From: Methanoplanus endosymbiosus
Lineage (GTDB): Archaea; Halobacteriota; Methanomicrobia; Methanomicrobiales; Methanomicrobiaceae
Reading direction: 5' to 3'
Length of the DNA: 64,000 nt
NCBI RefSeq assembly: GCF_024662215.1
Contig: NZ_CP096115.1
Coordinates: 2,678,935 to 2,742,934 of the forward strand
Shown here: one piece after another, positions 1 through 8,741 of the stretch
Layout of the letters: the number at the start of each line of letters is the position of its first letter
How positions within the stretch are numbered: position 1 is the stretch's first letter
Program-made: the position numbers and the translations under genes
The notes under the pieces: generated by a model
What the model was told of the DNA's origin: nothing
The model's input: the letters and a program-made list of their open reading frames with translations, nothing else
The model's database searches: none

Positions 1-612
1 ATGGACAGCACCGAGAATGAGACAATACTCGCCTATGTCGAGACGTTTTTTACCCAGTCAGGATCACACGGCCTTGACCACATCCTCCGCGTCACCCGCC
101 TCTGTGAAGAGATCGGCCGGGCCGAAGGTGCGGATATGCAGATCCTCATACCGGCAGCACTCTTTCACGATGTCGCACGTCCGCTGGAGAAGAAAACCGG
201 CATTCCGCACGAAGAGGAGGGAGCAAGAATAGCAGAGGAATACCTCCGGAAAAATAGCTTTGATTCAGAGCGTATTCCTGCAATCGTTCACGCGATACGC
301 ACTCACCGCTACAGCACCGGCCCAAAACCCGAAACTCCGGAGGCGAAGATCCTCTCTGATGCCGACAAACTCGATGCTATGGGAGCAGTCGGAATTGCAC
401 GGACTTTTATGCAGGCAGGCGAACACGGAGAGGGCATAGAAAGTGCCAATGACCACATACATGAAAAACTGCTGAAACTTAAGGATCTTATGTACACAGA
501 CAAAGCAGCAGAGATCGCAAAGCAAAGGCATGCCCTCCTGAAGCAGTTTACCGATGCCCTTGAGGACGAGACCACAAATGCCGCGATTATAGCGCGGGGA
601 AATAAAGAATGA
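1..612 (+). CDS. HD-domain metal-dependent phosphohydrolase
   Basis: A 203-residue protein with the HD-superfamily metal-binding pattern: H27 in GLDH, the H56-D57 pair in LFHD, H97 in IVHAI, and D122 in SDADKLD. Length and layout match small bacterial and archaeal HD hydrolases (YedJ type), which act on phosphorylated small molecules; the substrate cannot be read from sequence. The ATG is the first base of the window, so the true start may lie further upstream. No neighbour suggests a pathway: the next gene starts 165 bases downstream behind its own promoter-like AT-rich region. Family call is firm, function open. Confidence 0.8.
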   Translation: MDSTENETILAYVETFFTQSGSHGLDHILRVTRLCEEIGRAEGADMQILIPAALFHDVARPLEKKTGIPHEEEGARIAEEYLRKNSFDSERIPAIVHAIRTHRYSTGPKPETPEAKILSDADKLDAMGAVGIARTFMQAGEHGEGIESANDHIHEKLLKLKDLMYTDKAAEIAKQRHALLKQFTDALEDETTNAAIIARGNKE

Positions 613-776
613 ACTATAAGAAAAACAGCTCAGCCCCGGTATTATCCTGAGCTTTTGCAGTAATTATACACCTGTCCGGTATTAGCTATAGATAAAGAAA
701 AGGCAGTTGCTGCTTTTCCGATGCCAAAATGTTTATGCATTTATATCACTGTCGATTGTACTAACGGAGAATCAGC

Positions 777-1598
777 ATGAGAAAAATTATTACTTTATTA
801 CTGCTATTGGCAGTAGTGCTTACAACTGCCTTTTCCGGTTGTACAGCCACAGTACCGGAAAATGAAGTAACTGCACAGTTTAATGACGAATATGAGGCAG
901 ACAGCAATACAGTACTAAACGTTGATAATACAGACGGTGATATTTCAGTAAATAGTGGAGAAGTGGATAAAATTACACTGAAAGCTATTAAACGGACATA
1001 TTACGGTGAAGATGAACTGAATAAAGTTAAAATTACTGCTACAGGAAGTGGCAATGAGATAACTGTCCGGACGACATATCCGGAAATGACTTCACCAATG
1101 GTTTCTGTAGATATGGAGATCACCGTACCTTCTGGTGTTACTGTAAACTCTGTTGAAGTGGTTAATGGAGATATCCGGATTTCCAACACAAAAGGAGATA
1201 CATCGGCATCATGTTCCAACGGAGAGATAACAATGAACAATATCAATGGTTATGTATCGGCACAGGCAGATAATGGCGGGATTAATATCAGGAAAACAAC
1301 GGGGATTAATGATCTGGAGATTGTAAATGGGGATATTGTCACTGACATTTTTGACATAAAGGACGATGTGACAATAAAAGGCGTCAATGGAGACATCACC
1401 GCATTCATAAATCCATCACTCAACGCTGCAATTGATATAGAAACGGCATATGGTATTGTTTCAGCAAATGACATCCAGTTAACACTCACCGGTTCTGAAG
1501 AAACGCATATAACTGGAGTGTTAGGTAACGGAGGGAATAAACTGACGATAGGAAATACAAACGGAGATGTGAATCTCAAGAAACTTTCGGTGAATTGA
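777..1598 (+). CDS. DUF4097-like beta-repeat lipoprotein
   Basis: 273 residues. A hydrophobic signal ends in the lipobox FSGC, so C22 is the likely lipidated residue and the protein sits on the outer face of the membrane. The rest is a run of short beta strands with recurring NGDI/NGEI/NTNGDV turns, as in the DUF4097 (putative adhesin) beta-helix family. A GGAGA ribosome site lies about 6 bases before the ATG. Monocistronic by spacing. Role unknown; attachment or envelope sensing is only inference. Confidence 0.72.
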   Translation: MRKIITLLLLLAVVLTTAFSGCTATVPENEVTAQFNDEYEADSNTVLNVDNTDGDISVNSGEVDKITLKAIKRTYYGEDELNKVKITATGSGNEITVRTTYPEMTSPMVSVDMEITVPSGVTVNSVEVVNGDIRISNTKGDTSASCSNGEITMNNINGYVSAQADNGGINIRKTTGINDLEIVNGDIVTDIFDIKDDVTIKGVNGDITAFINPSLNAAIDIETAYGIVSANDIQLTLTGSEETHITGVLGNGGNKLTIGNTNGDVNLKKLSVN

Positions 1599-1735
1599 TA
1601 ATTCCTATTTCTTTTACTTCTTTTTTATAAATTAAAAGTCACAGACTTATCTCCGGTATGAACTAATGCCCCACCAGACATACAGACTTTTAATATGTGA
1701 TACTCTTTTAGACTTAATTATCTACCTGCTTTGAA

Positions 1736-1918
1736 TCATGCTTTGTCAATCCACCGCGTATAAGGTATTTTTTCAAAGCCGAAGAGAACTAAACCCATAG
1801 AGATTACACTGCAAAAAAGCCAGACCATCCTGCATTCATATCATCCCACCAGCAATTCCGCCATTCCACCTGAACATACCAAAATTCCGGACATCAGAAA
1901 CAGCACAAAAAAACTCAT
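1736..1918 (-). pseudogene. Decayed small membrane-protein gene with one in-frame TGA
   Basis: Reading the minus strand from the ATG at 1918 gives 25 hydrophobic residues (starting MSFFVLFLMSGILVCSGG), one in-frame TGA, then 34 more residues in the same frame (YECRMVWLFCSV... to ...PYTRWIDKA) and a TGA stop. Together these make a two-helix membrane protein of about 60 residues. The single stop suggests a recently broken gene. No homolog recognised. It could instead be a chance open stretch, or two separate small ORFs. Selenocysteine is unlikely because Sec use in methanogens is known from Methanococcales and Methanopyrus, and no Sec machinery is seen here. Confidence 0.3.
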
Positions 1919-1974
1919 TGTTAAGCAGGACATATATACCGGCCATAACGCATTATTACATGAATTATAAGATT

Positions 1975-2181
1975 AGCGTAAAACCCCTTGGTCTTTAGCC
2001 AAGGGGATGTAAGCGATACATTCAAATAATAATCGGGATAATGACCATGGATATCATTACGATAACCAAGTATCTGATATATTACACCCTTGGGACAAGG
2101 GGAAGGGCCTGTGGACTTGTGGAGGTTACTCCGAGGTATGAAGCAGGAAGCATCCGGGTCTTTAGCCCGGAGGTAGTTCAC
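1975..2181 (+). mobile_element. Non-autonomous deletion derivative of the tnpB (IS200/IS605-like) element
   Basis: Bases 1975-2018 (44 nt) are identical to the left end of the tnpB element at 52919-52962, including a hairpin with 8-bp arms (CCCCTTGG/CCAAGGGG) and loop TCTTTAG. Bases 2092-2181 align without gaps to that element's right end (54201-54290), 74 of 90 positions identical by my count, both ending in TTCAC. About 75 bp of unrelated sequence replaces tnpB. It is therefore a 207-bp MITE-like relic that keeps both transposition ends and the guide-RNA scaffold. The same TTATAA hexamer lies 4 nt upstream of the identical block in both copies. Confidence 0.85.
2092..2181 (+). ncRNA. omega-RNA-like scaffold of the non-autonomous element
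   Basis: This stretch corresponds to the right-end region that in IS605-type elements is transcribed as the reRNA/omega-RNA guiding TnpB. It keeps the GAAGGGCCTGTGGACT core and the terminal hairpin with loop TCTTTAG. Relative to the full element one stem pair changes from T-A to C-G (compensatory), so the stem is conserved. The putative guide is the flanking genomic sequence from 2182 on. Transcription is not shown by the sequence. Confidence 0.5.
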
Positions 2182-3202
2182 GTGTATATGTCCTGATTCT
2201 GATGGAAAGAACAGCTACAGATGCAAAAGCAGATCTCTGTTATACGGCCTTAGCCATCCATCTGCACTTAGCCCCGCAGCCAGGACAGGACATCTCAGCA
2301 GTGAAGACAATAAAACTGCTGCACTCACAGAAATCAACAAAATCACTACAGTTTCCAAAAATAACGGCAACAAAACCCGCGGCACGGACCATGTTAGCGG
2401 CATCACAGCAGTTTTGCAGCAGAATTCTGCAAAGAGGAAAAACACCTATGATTGGGAATTTTCCGGAAAAATCCAATTTCCGGCAGCAAAAAACCCTGAA
2501 AATACCTGTTTGCACCAAATGCCGGATAACGCAGAAGGCACAGATGATAAATCAGGTCGGAATACAGAGAAGAATGAAAAAAATGTGCTTATATGTTTTC
2601 TTATTCTGCTGCTAACTAACATAAATATCAATTTGTACACGTTTTTTATGGAATTCAAATGATTATTACAGAGATAACATTTGCAAAAATCTTTGCACAA
2701 CACGCTGCTAACGTGCTGTATGCTGCAAACAGTAAAGCAAGAAGTCTCTCTTGTGAAAGTGGAGGATTTTTTTGCTGCTGCATTGGTTGCGTATCTAAAA
2801 TCTCCATATTTCATTTTATCCGGTTAATTCCTCAACTGCCAGCAATGGCGGTTGCAGTCCGGTCAATGTGATAGCTTTTCAAAGTAGCAAAATCCGGGAG
2901 TTTCGCAACTATGCATATGACTATGCTTTGTCATTTTTCACTCTGATTAAATTATCACGGGTGATGAATCAAAAATACAACAAAAAGAGGCTAAAATAAT
3001 GTGTTGGTATATTATATTCTCAGATAAGTCCAGTTCTGGGTTGGGGGATTTAGTATTATTTTTCCTGAAATTACCTGTTAGATTATAATATTGTTTATTA
3101 TAGCTTATATATTTCTATTTATCTATGTCTCAAATCAAGTTGAATTGTGTAATTCCAAATTATTTTCCTGGGGCAGTTCTTCACAATATCCATACGCGAA
3201 TT
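2182..3202. other. About 1 kb with no recognisable gene
   Basis: Open frames here on both strands give low-complexity, Ser/Lys/Cys-rich translations without start signals, domains or membrane patterns. The stretch is more AT-rich than neighbouring genes and contains several short A/T runs (for example around 2985-3120). The end nearest 3203 receives transcription from hcp and probably contains its terminator. It may be decayed DNA associated with the mobile-element relic to its left. Confidence 0.5.
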
Positions 3203-4825
3203 TCAGGGCATCATGATCTTCATATCTTCCTCAACCGTGGTGTTCGCCCGGATGCCGAAGTTTTCAACAAGCACATTCAGGACTGCCGGAGACACAAATG
3301 CCGGAAGTTTTGGCCCAAGTGTGATGTCCTTTACACCGAGGTGCAGGAGTGAGAGCAGAACAAGCACAGCTTTCTGTTCATACCAGGCAATATTGTATGA
3401 TACCGGAAGTCCGTTTAAGTCAGTTCCAAAGGCATCAGCAAGAGCCTTTGCAATTACCACAAGTGAGTAGCAGTCATTGCACTGTCCTGCATCAATGACC
3501 CTCGGAATTCCGCCTATGTCACCGAGATCAAGGTTATTATACCTGTACTTCGCACATCCGGCAGTGAGAATTACTGCATCCTGTGGCAGTGCTTTTGCAA
3601 ATTCAGTATAATATTCCCTCTCTTTCTGCCTGCCGTCACAGCCGGCCATAACAATAAATCTCTTAATCTGCCCCTGCTTAACGGCATCAATCACTGCATC
3701 AGCAATTGAAAGGACTGCATGGTGTGCACATCCGGTAATGAGTTCATCAGTGTAACCTTCACCCTTAACGGTGATGTCATCCGGAGAACTGCACTTCTTT
3801 GCATGCTCAATCAGGTCAGAAAAGTCCTTGTTGCCTTCAGAGTCCTCAGTGATGTGTTTCACGCCGGAAAAACCGGTTGGGCCTGTGGTGTAAACCCTGT
3901 TAATATAAGATTCAGCCGGTGGCACAAGGCAGTTTGTTGTAACAAGCACAGGGCCGTTGAAACTCTCAAACTCCTGTCTCTGGTGCGGCCATGATCCGCC
4001 GTAATTTCCAATGAGGTTGCTGTACTTCTTCAGGCCTGGATATGCATGTGCGGGAAGCATCTCCCCGTGGGTATAGACATCAACACCTGAATTTTCGGTC
4101 TGGACTAACAGCTGCTCAAGGTCTTTTAGGTCATGTCCTGTAATAAGAATGCCCGGTTTGCTTCCGGAAGATGTTGAAACGGTTGTTATCTCCGGGTTTC
4201 CATATGCTGTGGTGTTTGCCCTGTCAAGACCCTCTAACACCTTAACTCCAATCTCACCGCATTTAAGCACCCATCCGACCATCTCATCAATACTGAGATC
4301 AGCAGCTGTTGACGCAAGTGCATCCTCCATGAAGTCTGTTACTTCCTTATCCTCAGATCCAAGGGCAACAACGTGGTAGTAATAGGCACCAACACCCTTT
4401 AAGCCGTAGATGAGAAGTTCGCGAAGTGATCTTACATCCTCGTTTTCCGTTGCTAAAACTCCGTTCTCAGAGCCCTTCTTTATTGCATCTTCGATATTTT
4501 CTGGTTTCCATACAGATATTTCATCGCTGCATCCCGTTTCCGGCAGAGAATCCCTGATCTCAACTGCCTTTGTTATAAGTGAATAGAGCCTCTCATTGTC
4601 AAAGTTGACATTCGTAAGTGCGGCAAAGAGTGACTCTGCAATCAGATTGCCTGCCTCTCTGCTCTCCTTACCGTCTTTCCGGGCCTCAATATTTCTGAGT
4701 GACAGCCCTTTTATGGCATATATCAGGCAGTCCTGGAGCGCTGCGGTTGACTCATCCTTGCCACATACTCCCTTAACTGTACATCCGCATCCTTTTGCGG
4801 CCTCTTCACACTGGTAACAGAACAT
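3203..4825 (-). CDS. hcp: Hydroxylamine reductase / hybrid cluster protein
   Basis: 540 residues from the ATG at 4825, chosen because GGAGAG lies 8-10 bases upstream and the protein then begins MFCYQCEE as in the family; an in-frame ATG at 4867 would add 14 residues lacking family character. N-terminal cysteines C3, C6, C15 and C21 bind the cubane cluster. Later motifs ([53 protein letters not shown]) supply the His, Glu and Cys ligands of the Fe-S-O hybrid cluster. Hcp proteins reduce hydroxylamine in vitro and act on NO as nitrosative-stress enzymes. The HxlR regulator is divergent across an 87-bp shared promoter region. Confidence 0.95.
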   Translation of the reverse strand: MFCYQCEEAAKGCGCTVKGVCGKDESTAALQDCLIYAIKGLSLRNIEARKDGKESREAGNLIAESLFAALTNVNFDNERLYSLITKAVEIRDSLPETGCSDEISVWKPENIEDAIKKGSENGVLATENEDVRSLRELLIYGLKGVGAYYYHVVALGSEDKEVTDFMEDALASTAADLSIDEMVGWVLKCGEIGVKVLEGLDRANTTAYGNPEITTVSTSSGSKPGILITGHDLKDLEQLLVQTENSGVDVYTHGEMLPAHAYPGLKKYSNLIGNYGGSWPHQRQEFESFNGPVLVTTNCLVPPAESYINRVYTTGPTGFSGVKHITEDSEGNKDFSDLIEHAKKCSSPDDITVKGEGYTDELITGCAHHAVLSIADAVIDAVKQGQIKRFIVMAGCDGRQKEREYYTEFAKALPQDAVILTAGCAKYRYNNLDLGDIGGIPRVIDAGQCNDCYSLVVIAKALADAFGTDLNGLPVSYNIAWYEQKAVLVLLSLLHLGVKDITLGPKLPAFVSPAVLNVLVENFGIRANTTVEEDMKIMMP

Positions 4826-4851
4826 AGTTTTGTCTCTCCTTTGTATATTTA

Positions 4852-4890
4852 TGATACAAAATATCATTTTGATACTAAATTATAAATACC
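4852..4890. promoter_or_regulatory. Shared hcp/HxlR promoter with repeated TGATAC boxes
   Basis: The divergent intergenic region holds TGATAC at 4852-4857 and again at 4870-4875, an 18-bp step, with ATATCA between them at 4861-4866, and a TATA-like TATAAATACC at 4881-4890. The TATA element lies about 29 bases before the ATG at 4913, so the regulator message is probably leaderless; no Shine-Dalgarno is seen there. The TGATAC boxes are candidate operators for the HxlR protein. Operator function is inferred from position and repetition only. Confidence 0.45.
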
Positions 4891-4912
4891 AATGAGTTTC
4901 TGAAACTATACT

Positions 4913-5272
4913 ATGCATAAGGACTGCACAGTGTACAAAACTGCCCTGTACCTGACGAAGAAATGGGCTTTACTGATAATATTTGAACTCTACAAAGGGG
5001 AGAACTATACCCGGAGGTTTTCAGAGCTGAAAAGTTCACTTAACGGAATAACCTCAAAAGTCCTCTCACAGCGACTTAAAGAACTTGAAGAGGAAGGTCT
5101 TGTCGGCAGAAGGGTCGATGCCGGAAGTTTCCCTGTTAAGAGTGAATACTATCTTACAGAGAGTGGTGTCGGGCTTATAGATGTGATAAAACATCTCAAA
5201 GTGTGGGCGCTTAAGTACAAAATTGACAACATAGACTGTGGCAACCAGAACTGCAAAGACTGTATCCTGTAA
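4913..5272 (+). CDS. HxlR-family winged-helix regulator with cysteine-rich tail
   Basis: 119 residues with the full HxlR (MarR-like DUF24) pattern: N-terminal C5, KKWALLIIFEL, the RFSEL..GIT.KVLSQRLKELEEEGLV recognition helix region, and the wing before YYLTESG. The C-terminus carries CGNQNCKDC, three cysteines in a C-x4-C-x2-C arrangement. With C5 this offers four possible ligands for a metal or Fe-S cluster, or redox-active thiols. It is transcribed away from hcp and is the obvious candidate to control it. Founding HxlR regulators respond to formaldehyde; many relatives sense quinones or redox state. What this one senses is inference. Confidence 0.88.
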   Translation: MHKDCTVYKTALYLTKKWALLIIFELYKGENYTRRFSELKSSLNGITSKVLSQRLKELEEEGLVGRRVDAGSFPVKSEYYLTESGVGLIDVIKHLKVWALKYKIDNIDCGNQNCKDCIL

Positions 5273-5327
5273 AAAATTCCGGCAATCAACTATACCAATA
5301 AATAATAATACTCAAAAATTAATCCCT

Positions 5328-5915
5328 ATGCCTCAGGAATATTCTGACCTACGCGAAGCTAAGAACAAAGTCCGCGACATTATGCGAAACAGGCGCGATT
5401 CACTCACGCCTGAGGAAAAAAAGGTTAAAGGTGAAGCAATATGCAGCCATTTCTTTACACTTGTAAAACCGGGCCAGACCGTCATGGGCTTCTCATCAAA
5501 GGACATTGAGGTTGATACAACCCCGCTTCTTCAGAGACTTCTTGATGAGGGATATGACCTTGTTGTCCCTATCATTGTAAAGGAAGATTACAGCCTCAGG
5601 CTCTCATACTTAAAGGATCTCTCACACCTCGTGCCAAGCACATTCAATGTCCCTGAACCAATAGGAAACGAGATCCCTGTACCTGAGGGAGCAGTTGATG
5701 TGGTAATCCTCCCAATGCTTGGGTTTGACAGGCGTGGCGGCAGGCTTGGATACGGCTCAGGCTACTATGACAGATTCCTTGAGAAAAATCCGGATGTCAC
5801 AAAGATTGCACTTGCATTTGCCTGCCAGGAAGCAGAAGAACTGCCGCTTGAAGATAATGATGTCTTTATGGACTATATCGTAACCGAAGACGGCGTAATC
5901 AAAACCGGAAACTGA
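5328..5915 (+). CDS. 5-formyltetrahydrofolate cyclo-ligase family protein
   Basis: 195 residues from the ATG at 5328; the open frame runs further upstream into the HxlR gene but family similarity starts at about MPQEYSDLREAKNKVRD. Diagnostic features are the basic N-terminal helix ending MRNRRDSL and the nucleotide/pterin-binding loop RRGGRLGYGSGYYDRFL. The family converts 5-formyl-THF to methenyl-THF with ATP. It ends 12 bases before ftr, which makes 5-formyl-tetrahydromethanopterin, so a role on the methanopterin carrier (salvage of a misformylated or stalled form) is plausible but inferred. Confidence 0.85.
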   Translation: MPQEYSDLREAKNKVRDIMRNRRDSLTPEEKKVKGEAICSHFFTLVKPGQTVMGFSSKDIEVDTTPLLQRLLDEGYDLVVPIIVKEDYSLRLSYLKDLSHLVPSTFNVPEPIGNEIPVPEGAVDVVILPMLGFDRRGGRLGYGSGYYDRFLEKNPDVTKIALAFACQEAEELPLEDNDVFMDYIVTEDGVIKTGN

Positions 5916-5927
5916 GGAGGAAATACC

Positions 5928-6827
5928 ATGCAGATAGAAGGCACTGAAATTGTTGATACCTATGCGGAGGCATTTCCTATATGGCTCTCACGGATTATCA
6001 TAACAGCAGATTCACTGAAGCTTGCAATGGTGGCTGCAACTGAGGCCACCGGATTTGCAACCTCAACGATAATGTGCCCGTGTGAGGCAGGAATTGAGAG
6101 ATACTATTCACCATCTGAAACACCGGACGGGAGGCCCGGTGTATCTATATTCATCTGTACTGCCAGAAAGAGTATGAAGGAGAATGTCTCTGCCAGAATC
6201 TCACAGTGTGTGCTTACAGCCGCAACCGCATCCGCATTTGACGGATTTCCGGATGCCAGAACAAGGTACCACATTAAGATGCACTACTTCGGCGACTCAT
6301 ATGAGAGCCGCTGCATAGTCGGAGGCAGAAAATGCTGGAAGATTCCGGTGATGGAAGGCGATTACATCGGAGAGGAGTCATTCGGTGCAGTAAAAGGTAT
6401 TGCAGGCGGAAATTTCCTGATAATGGGTCGTGATAAGCAGTCTGCACTCTCGGCCGCACAGGCTGCAATTGAGGCAATTAAAAACCGTGAAGGTATTATA
6501 ACCGGATTTCCGGGCGGGATTGTTGCAAGCGGGTCAAAGGTTGCAAGCAAAAATTACAGATTCCCTATGTCTGCAAGTACAAACCACAGGTTCTGCCCGA
6601 CTCTGAAGGATAAAATAGAAGATTCCCTCGTCCCTGACGGTGTGAATTCAATATATGAGATTGTGATAAACGGCACTGATGCCAAAGTTATCGAAGATGC
6701 CACAAGGGACGGCATTTTGGCGGCAGTGAAGGAAGATGGGGTTCTCTTCATAGATGCCGGCAATTATGACGGCAAACTCGGCACTCATAACTTTTACCTC
6801 CATGAGATCCTGAAGGATTCAGTCTGA
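5928..6827 (+). CDS. ftr: Formylmethanofuran:tetrahydromethanopterin N-formyltransferase
   Basis: 299 residues, normal family length, colinear with Ftr throughout: N-terminal EGTEIVDTYAEAFPIW, the central FDGFPDARTRYHIKMHYFGD region, GGNFLIMGRD, and C-terminal LHEILKDSV. It catalyses the second step of CO2-dependent methanogenesis, moving the formyl group from methanofuran to N5 of tetrahydromethanopterin; the enzyme is soluble and salt-stabilised in known cases. A strong GAGGAGG ribosome site sits just upstream and the cyclo-ligase gene ends 12 bases before it, so the two probably share a transcript. Confidence 0.97.
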   Translation: MQIEGTEIVDTYAEAFPIWLSRIIITADSLKLAMVAATEATGFATSTIMCPCEAGIERYYSPSETPDGRPGVSIFICTARKSMKENVSARISQCVLTAATASAFDGFPDARTRYHIKMHYFGDSYESRCIVGGRKCWKIPVMEGDYIGEESFGAVKGIAGGNFLIMGRDKQSALSAAQAAIEAIKNREGIITGFPGGIVASGSKVASKNYRFPMSASTNHRFCPTLKDKIEDSLVPDGVNSIYEIVINGTDAKVIEDATRDGILAAVKEDGVLFIDAGNYDGKLGTHNFYLHEILKDSV

Positions 6828-7004
6828 AGATATAACTGTATCATATCCGGAAATATCCTCTAAAGAAGTCATTCCGGAATCATTATTGATTTATGGGGTA
6901 TGCCCTGTCAGTCCTTACAGGATCATGACCGACACCGGATACCCTGAAAGCTGAAATTATCATCACTGTTTGGTATAAATACAAACAGATGAATAAATAA
7001 TTCT

Positions 7005-8057
7005 GTGAATATTACAATTAACCAGGCTCTCTTTTGCCTTCTGATAATTTTTATGCTGTCTGCAACTCCTGTTTCAGCTTCTCCGTCATCTGAGAATTTA
7101 ATTGATGCCGGATATATTGCACTGGAGAGTGGAGACAACAGAATGGCAGAGGATCTGTTTACACGTGCCCTTGCCCTTAGCTCAGGAGATAACTCCCCGA
7201 CTGCATGGGCAGGTCTTGGAAAAGCATTATGGAATGATTCGTCAGCTTCAAATGAAGCCTCCTATACTGCCTTTAACAGATCACTGGAGTGTGTTAATGT
7301 CAGTTCAGAAGACTGGAATGCTGTAGTCATGGTATTTTTTAATGATCCGGTTGAGGATTTTGAACTATCATATTCTGCCGGACTGAAGGCTGTAGAGGCA
7401 GACCCGGAAGATGATGTCGCATGGAACTATTTTGGTTGTGTTATTGACAGACTTGCCCATAACAACAGTGATGCAGATTTAAATGAACCGTTTGATGCGT
7501 TTAAAAAGGCCATGACTTTAAATCCGACACCACTGTACTCCTGCAATACAGCTTATTATGCAATTATTACCGGAAATTACAGTTATGCTGTTGAAGTAAC
7601 AGACCAGGCCGTTAAATATTACAATCCGGATAACTGGTGGGAGGGAGACCTTCTCTTTTTTAAAGCCTTTGCACTTGCAGAGATGGGAGAATCAGAAGAG
7701 GCCCTTAAAAATATTGAACTTAGCAGAAAATTCTATAGTTCAGATGAATCATTTGAATGGAATGAATATTACAATACAACTGACGGAATGGTCAGTGCAG
7801 TTGCCTTAAACAACCTTGGAAGATTTGATGAATCAGCAGAGATACTCAGCCGTATTGACACTGACAAATTAGACGATAACTTAGAGGGTCTGTTATTCAC
7901 TCCGGAGCGTTATATGGACTTATATGGTGTTGCATTGTCCGGCCTTGGAAGGACAGATGACGCTGCCATTGCATTTGAAAAATCACTGGAATACAATAGT
8001 GATTATATTCCTGCAATGGAGCACCTGAATACTCAGAATCAGAATAGATCTCCATGA
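7005..8057 (+). CDS. Exported TPR-repeat protein
   Basis: 350 residues from a GTG at 7005; the nearby ATG at 6990 is followed by a stop, and a later start would cut the signal peptide. The N-terminus is a Sec-type signal ending around SATPVSASP. The rest is helical tetratricopeptide repeats, clearest near residues 30-65 (DAGYIALESGDNRMAEDLF..AL), 200-235 and 300-345 (ALSGLGRTDDAAIAFEKSLE). It probably scaffolds protein contacts outside the membrane. A TATA-like GGTATAAATAC lies near 6971. Partner unknown. Confidence 0.75.
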   Translation: MNITINQALFCLLIIFMLSATPVSASPSSENLIDAGYIALESGDNRMAEDLFTRALALSSGDNSPTAWAGLGKALWNDSSASNEASYTAFNRSLECVNVSSEDWNAVVMVFFNDPVEDFELSYSAGLKAVEADPEDDVAWNYFGCVIDRLAHNNSDADLNEPFDAFKKAMTLNPTPLYSCNTAYYAIITGNYSYAVEVTDQAVKYYNPDNWWEGDLLFFKAFALAEMGESEEALKNIELSRKFYSSDESFEWNEYYNTTDGMVSAVALNNLGRFDESAEILSRIDTDKLDDNLEGLLFTPERYMDLYGVALSGLGRTDDAAIAFEKSLEYNSDYIPAMEHLNTQNQNRSP

Positions 8058-8118
8058 GATCCTGATGGATTATTTTTATATTAATCATCCGGATTTATTA
8101 ATTTTTCCGGATAAAAAC

Positions 8119-8637
8119 TCACTTTTTTCTCATAGCTTCAAGAAGCATACCTGTTTTCTGTGACCCAAGAAGAATTTGCTTTCCGTCTGCAAATGTAAGC
8201 ATAACGCCCTCATTGCCCTTCATGATGTATGCCTTTATGCCTCTCCTGAACCGTATCCCCCAGCCGCCGTATTCCATTATTGGCCGGAATTTTACCTCTT
8301 CTGCGGCAGAAATTTCAGAGAGGGCAATCTCCTTCCATTTTATATGGATTGGATAAAACCTGAATCTGAGACAGTTGTCATTCACATTTATCTCTAACTT
8401 CAGGACAATGAAAAATGCCGGAAATAAAATTCCGAATATTACGGCAATCAGTATAACAATATAATCCGGCGCAGGATTGTTCCCAAACGGAATTTTGGCA
8501 ATAATCTGTATGTAAAAGGAATACCATGATGTGAGCAGCAGGATGCCAACAATAAATATATTCAGAGTCCGGTTAAATCTCTGCACTTCATAGTATTCTC
8601 CATTCCATTCTGTTTTCAGGCATTTATCCATCATCAT
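8119..8637 (-). CDS. Two-helix membrane protein with PH-like C-terminal domain
   Basis: 172 residues. Two membrane helices lie near residues 26-48 and 58-80, followed by a beta-rich domain (INVNDNCLRFRFYPIHIKW... and GWGIRFRRGIKAYIMKG...) that resembles bacterial PH-like/DUF6141-type membrane proteins. The motif GGWGIR with a C-terminal GSQKTGMLLEAM is typical of that group. Function unknown. It stands alone between a convergent TPR gene and an upstream permease gene on the same strand. Confidence 0.62.
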   Translation of the reverse strand: MMMDKCLKTEWNGEYYEVQRFNRTLNIFIVGILLLTSWYSFYIQIIAKIPFGNNPAPDYIVILIAVIFGILFPAFFIVLKLEINVNDNCLRFRFYPIHIKWKEIALSEISAAEEVKFRPIMEYGGWGIRFRRGIKAYIMKGNEGVMLTFADGKQILLGSQKTGMLLEAMRKK

Positions 8638-8741
8638 ATCATAGTTTTCCTGGTTTTTGTTAACCTGTCCGGTTCTTTTATTCAGTATCAGAAAATCCGG
8701 CTCTCATATATGGGACCCCTGCAACCATCCGGAAGAATCAG

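Noticed and set aside
1916-1918. The in-frame TGA in 1736-1918 as a selenocysteine codon
   Set aside because: No SECIS-like hairpin was found close by and the putative protein is not a known selenoprotein; this lineage is not known to use Sec.
2202-2871. Open frames of 82-137 codons on both strands in the gap before hcp
   Set aside because: Translations are low-complexity with no domain, signal, ribosome site or codon bias like nearby genes.
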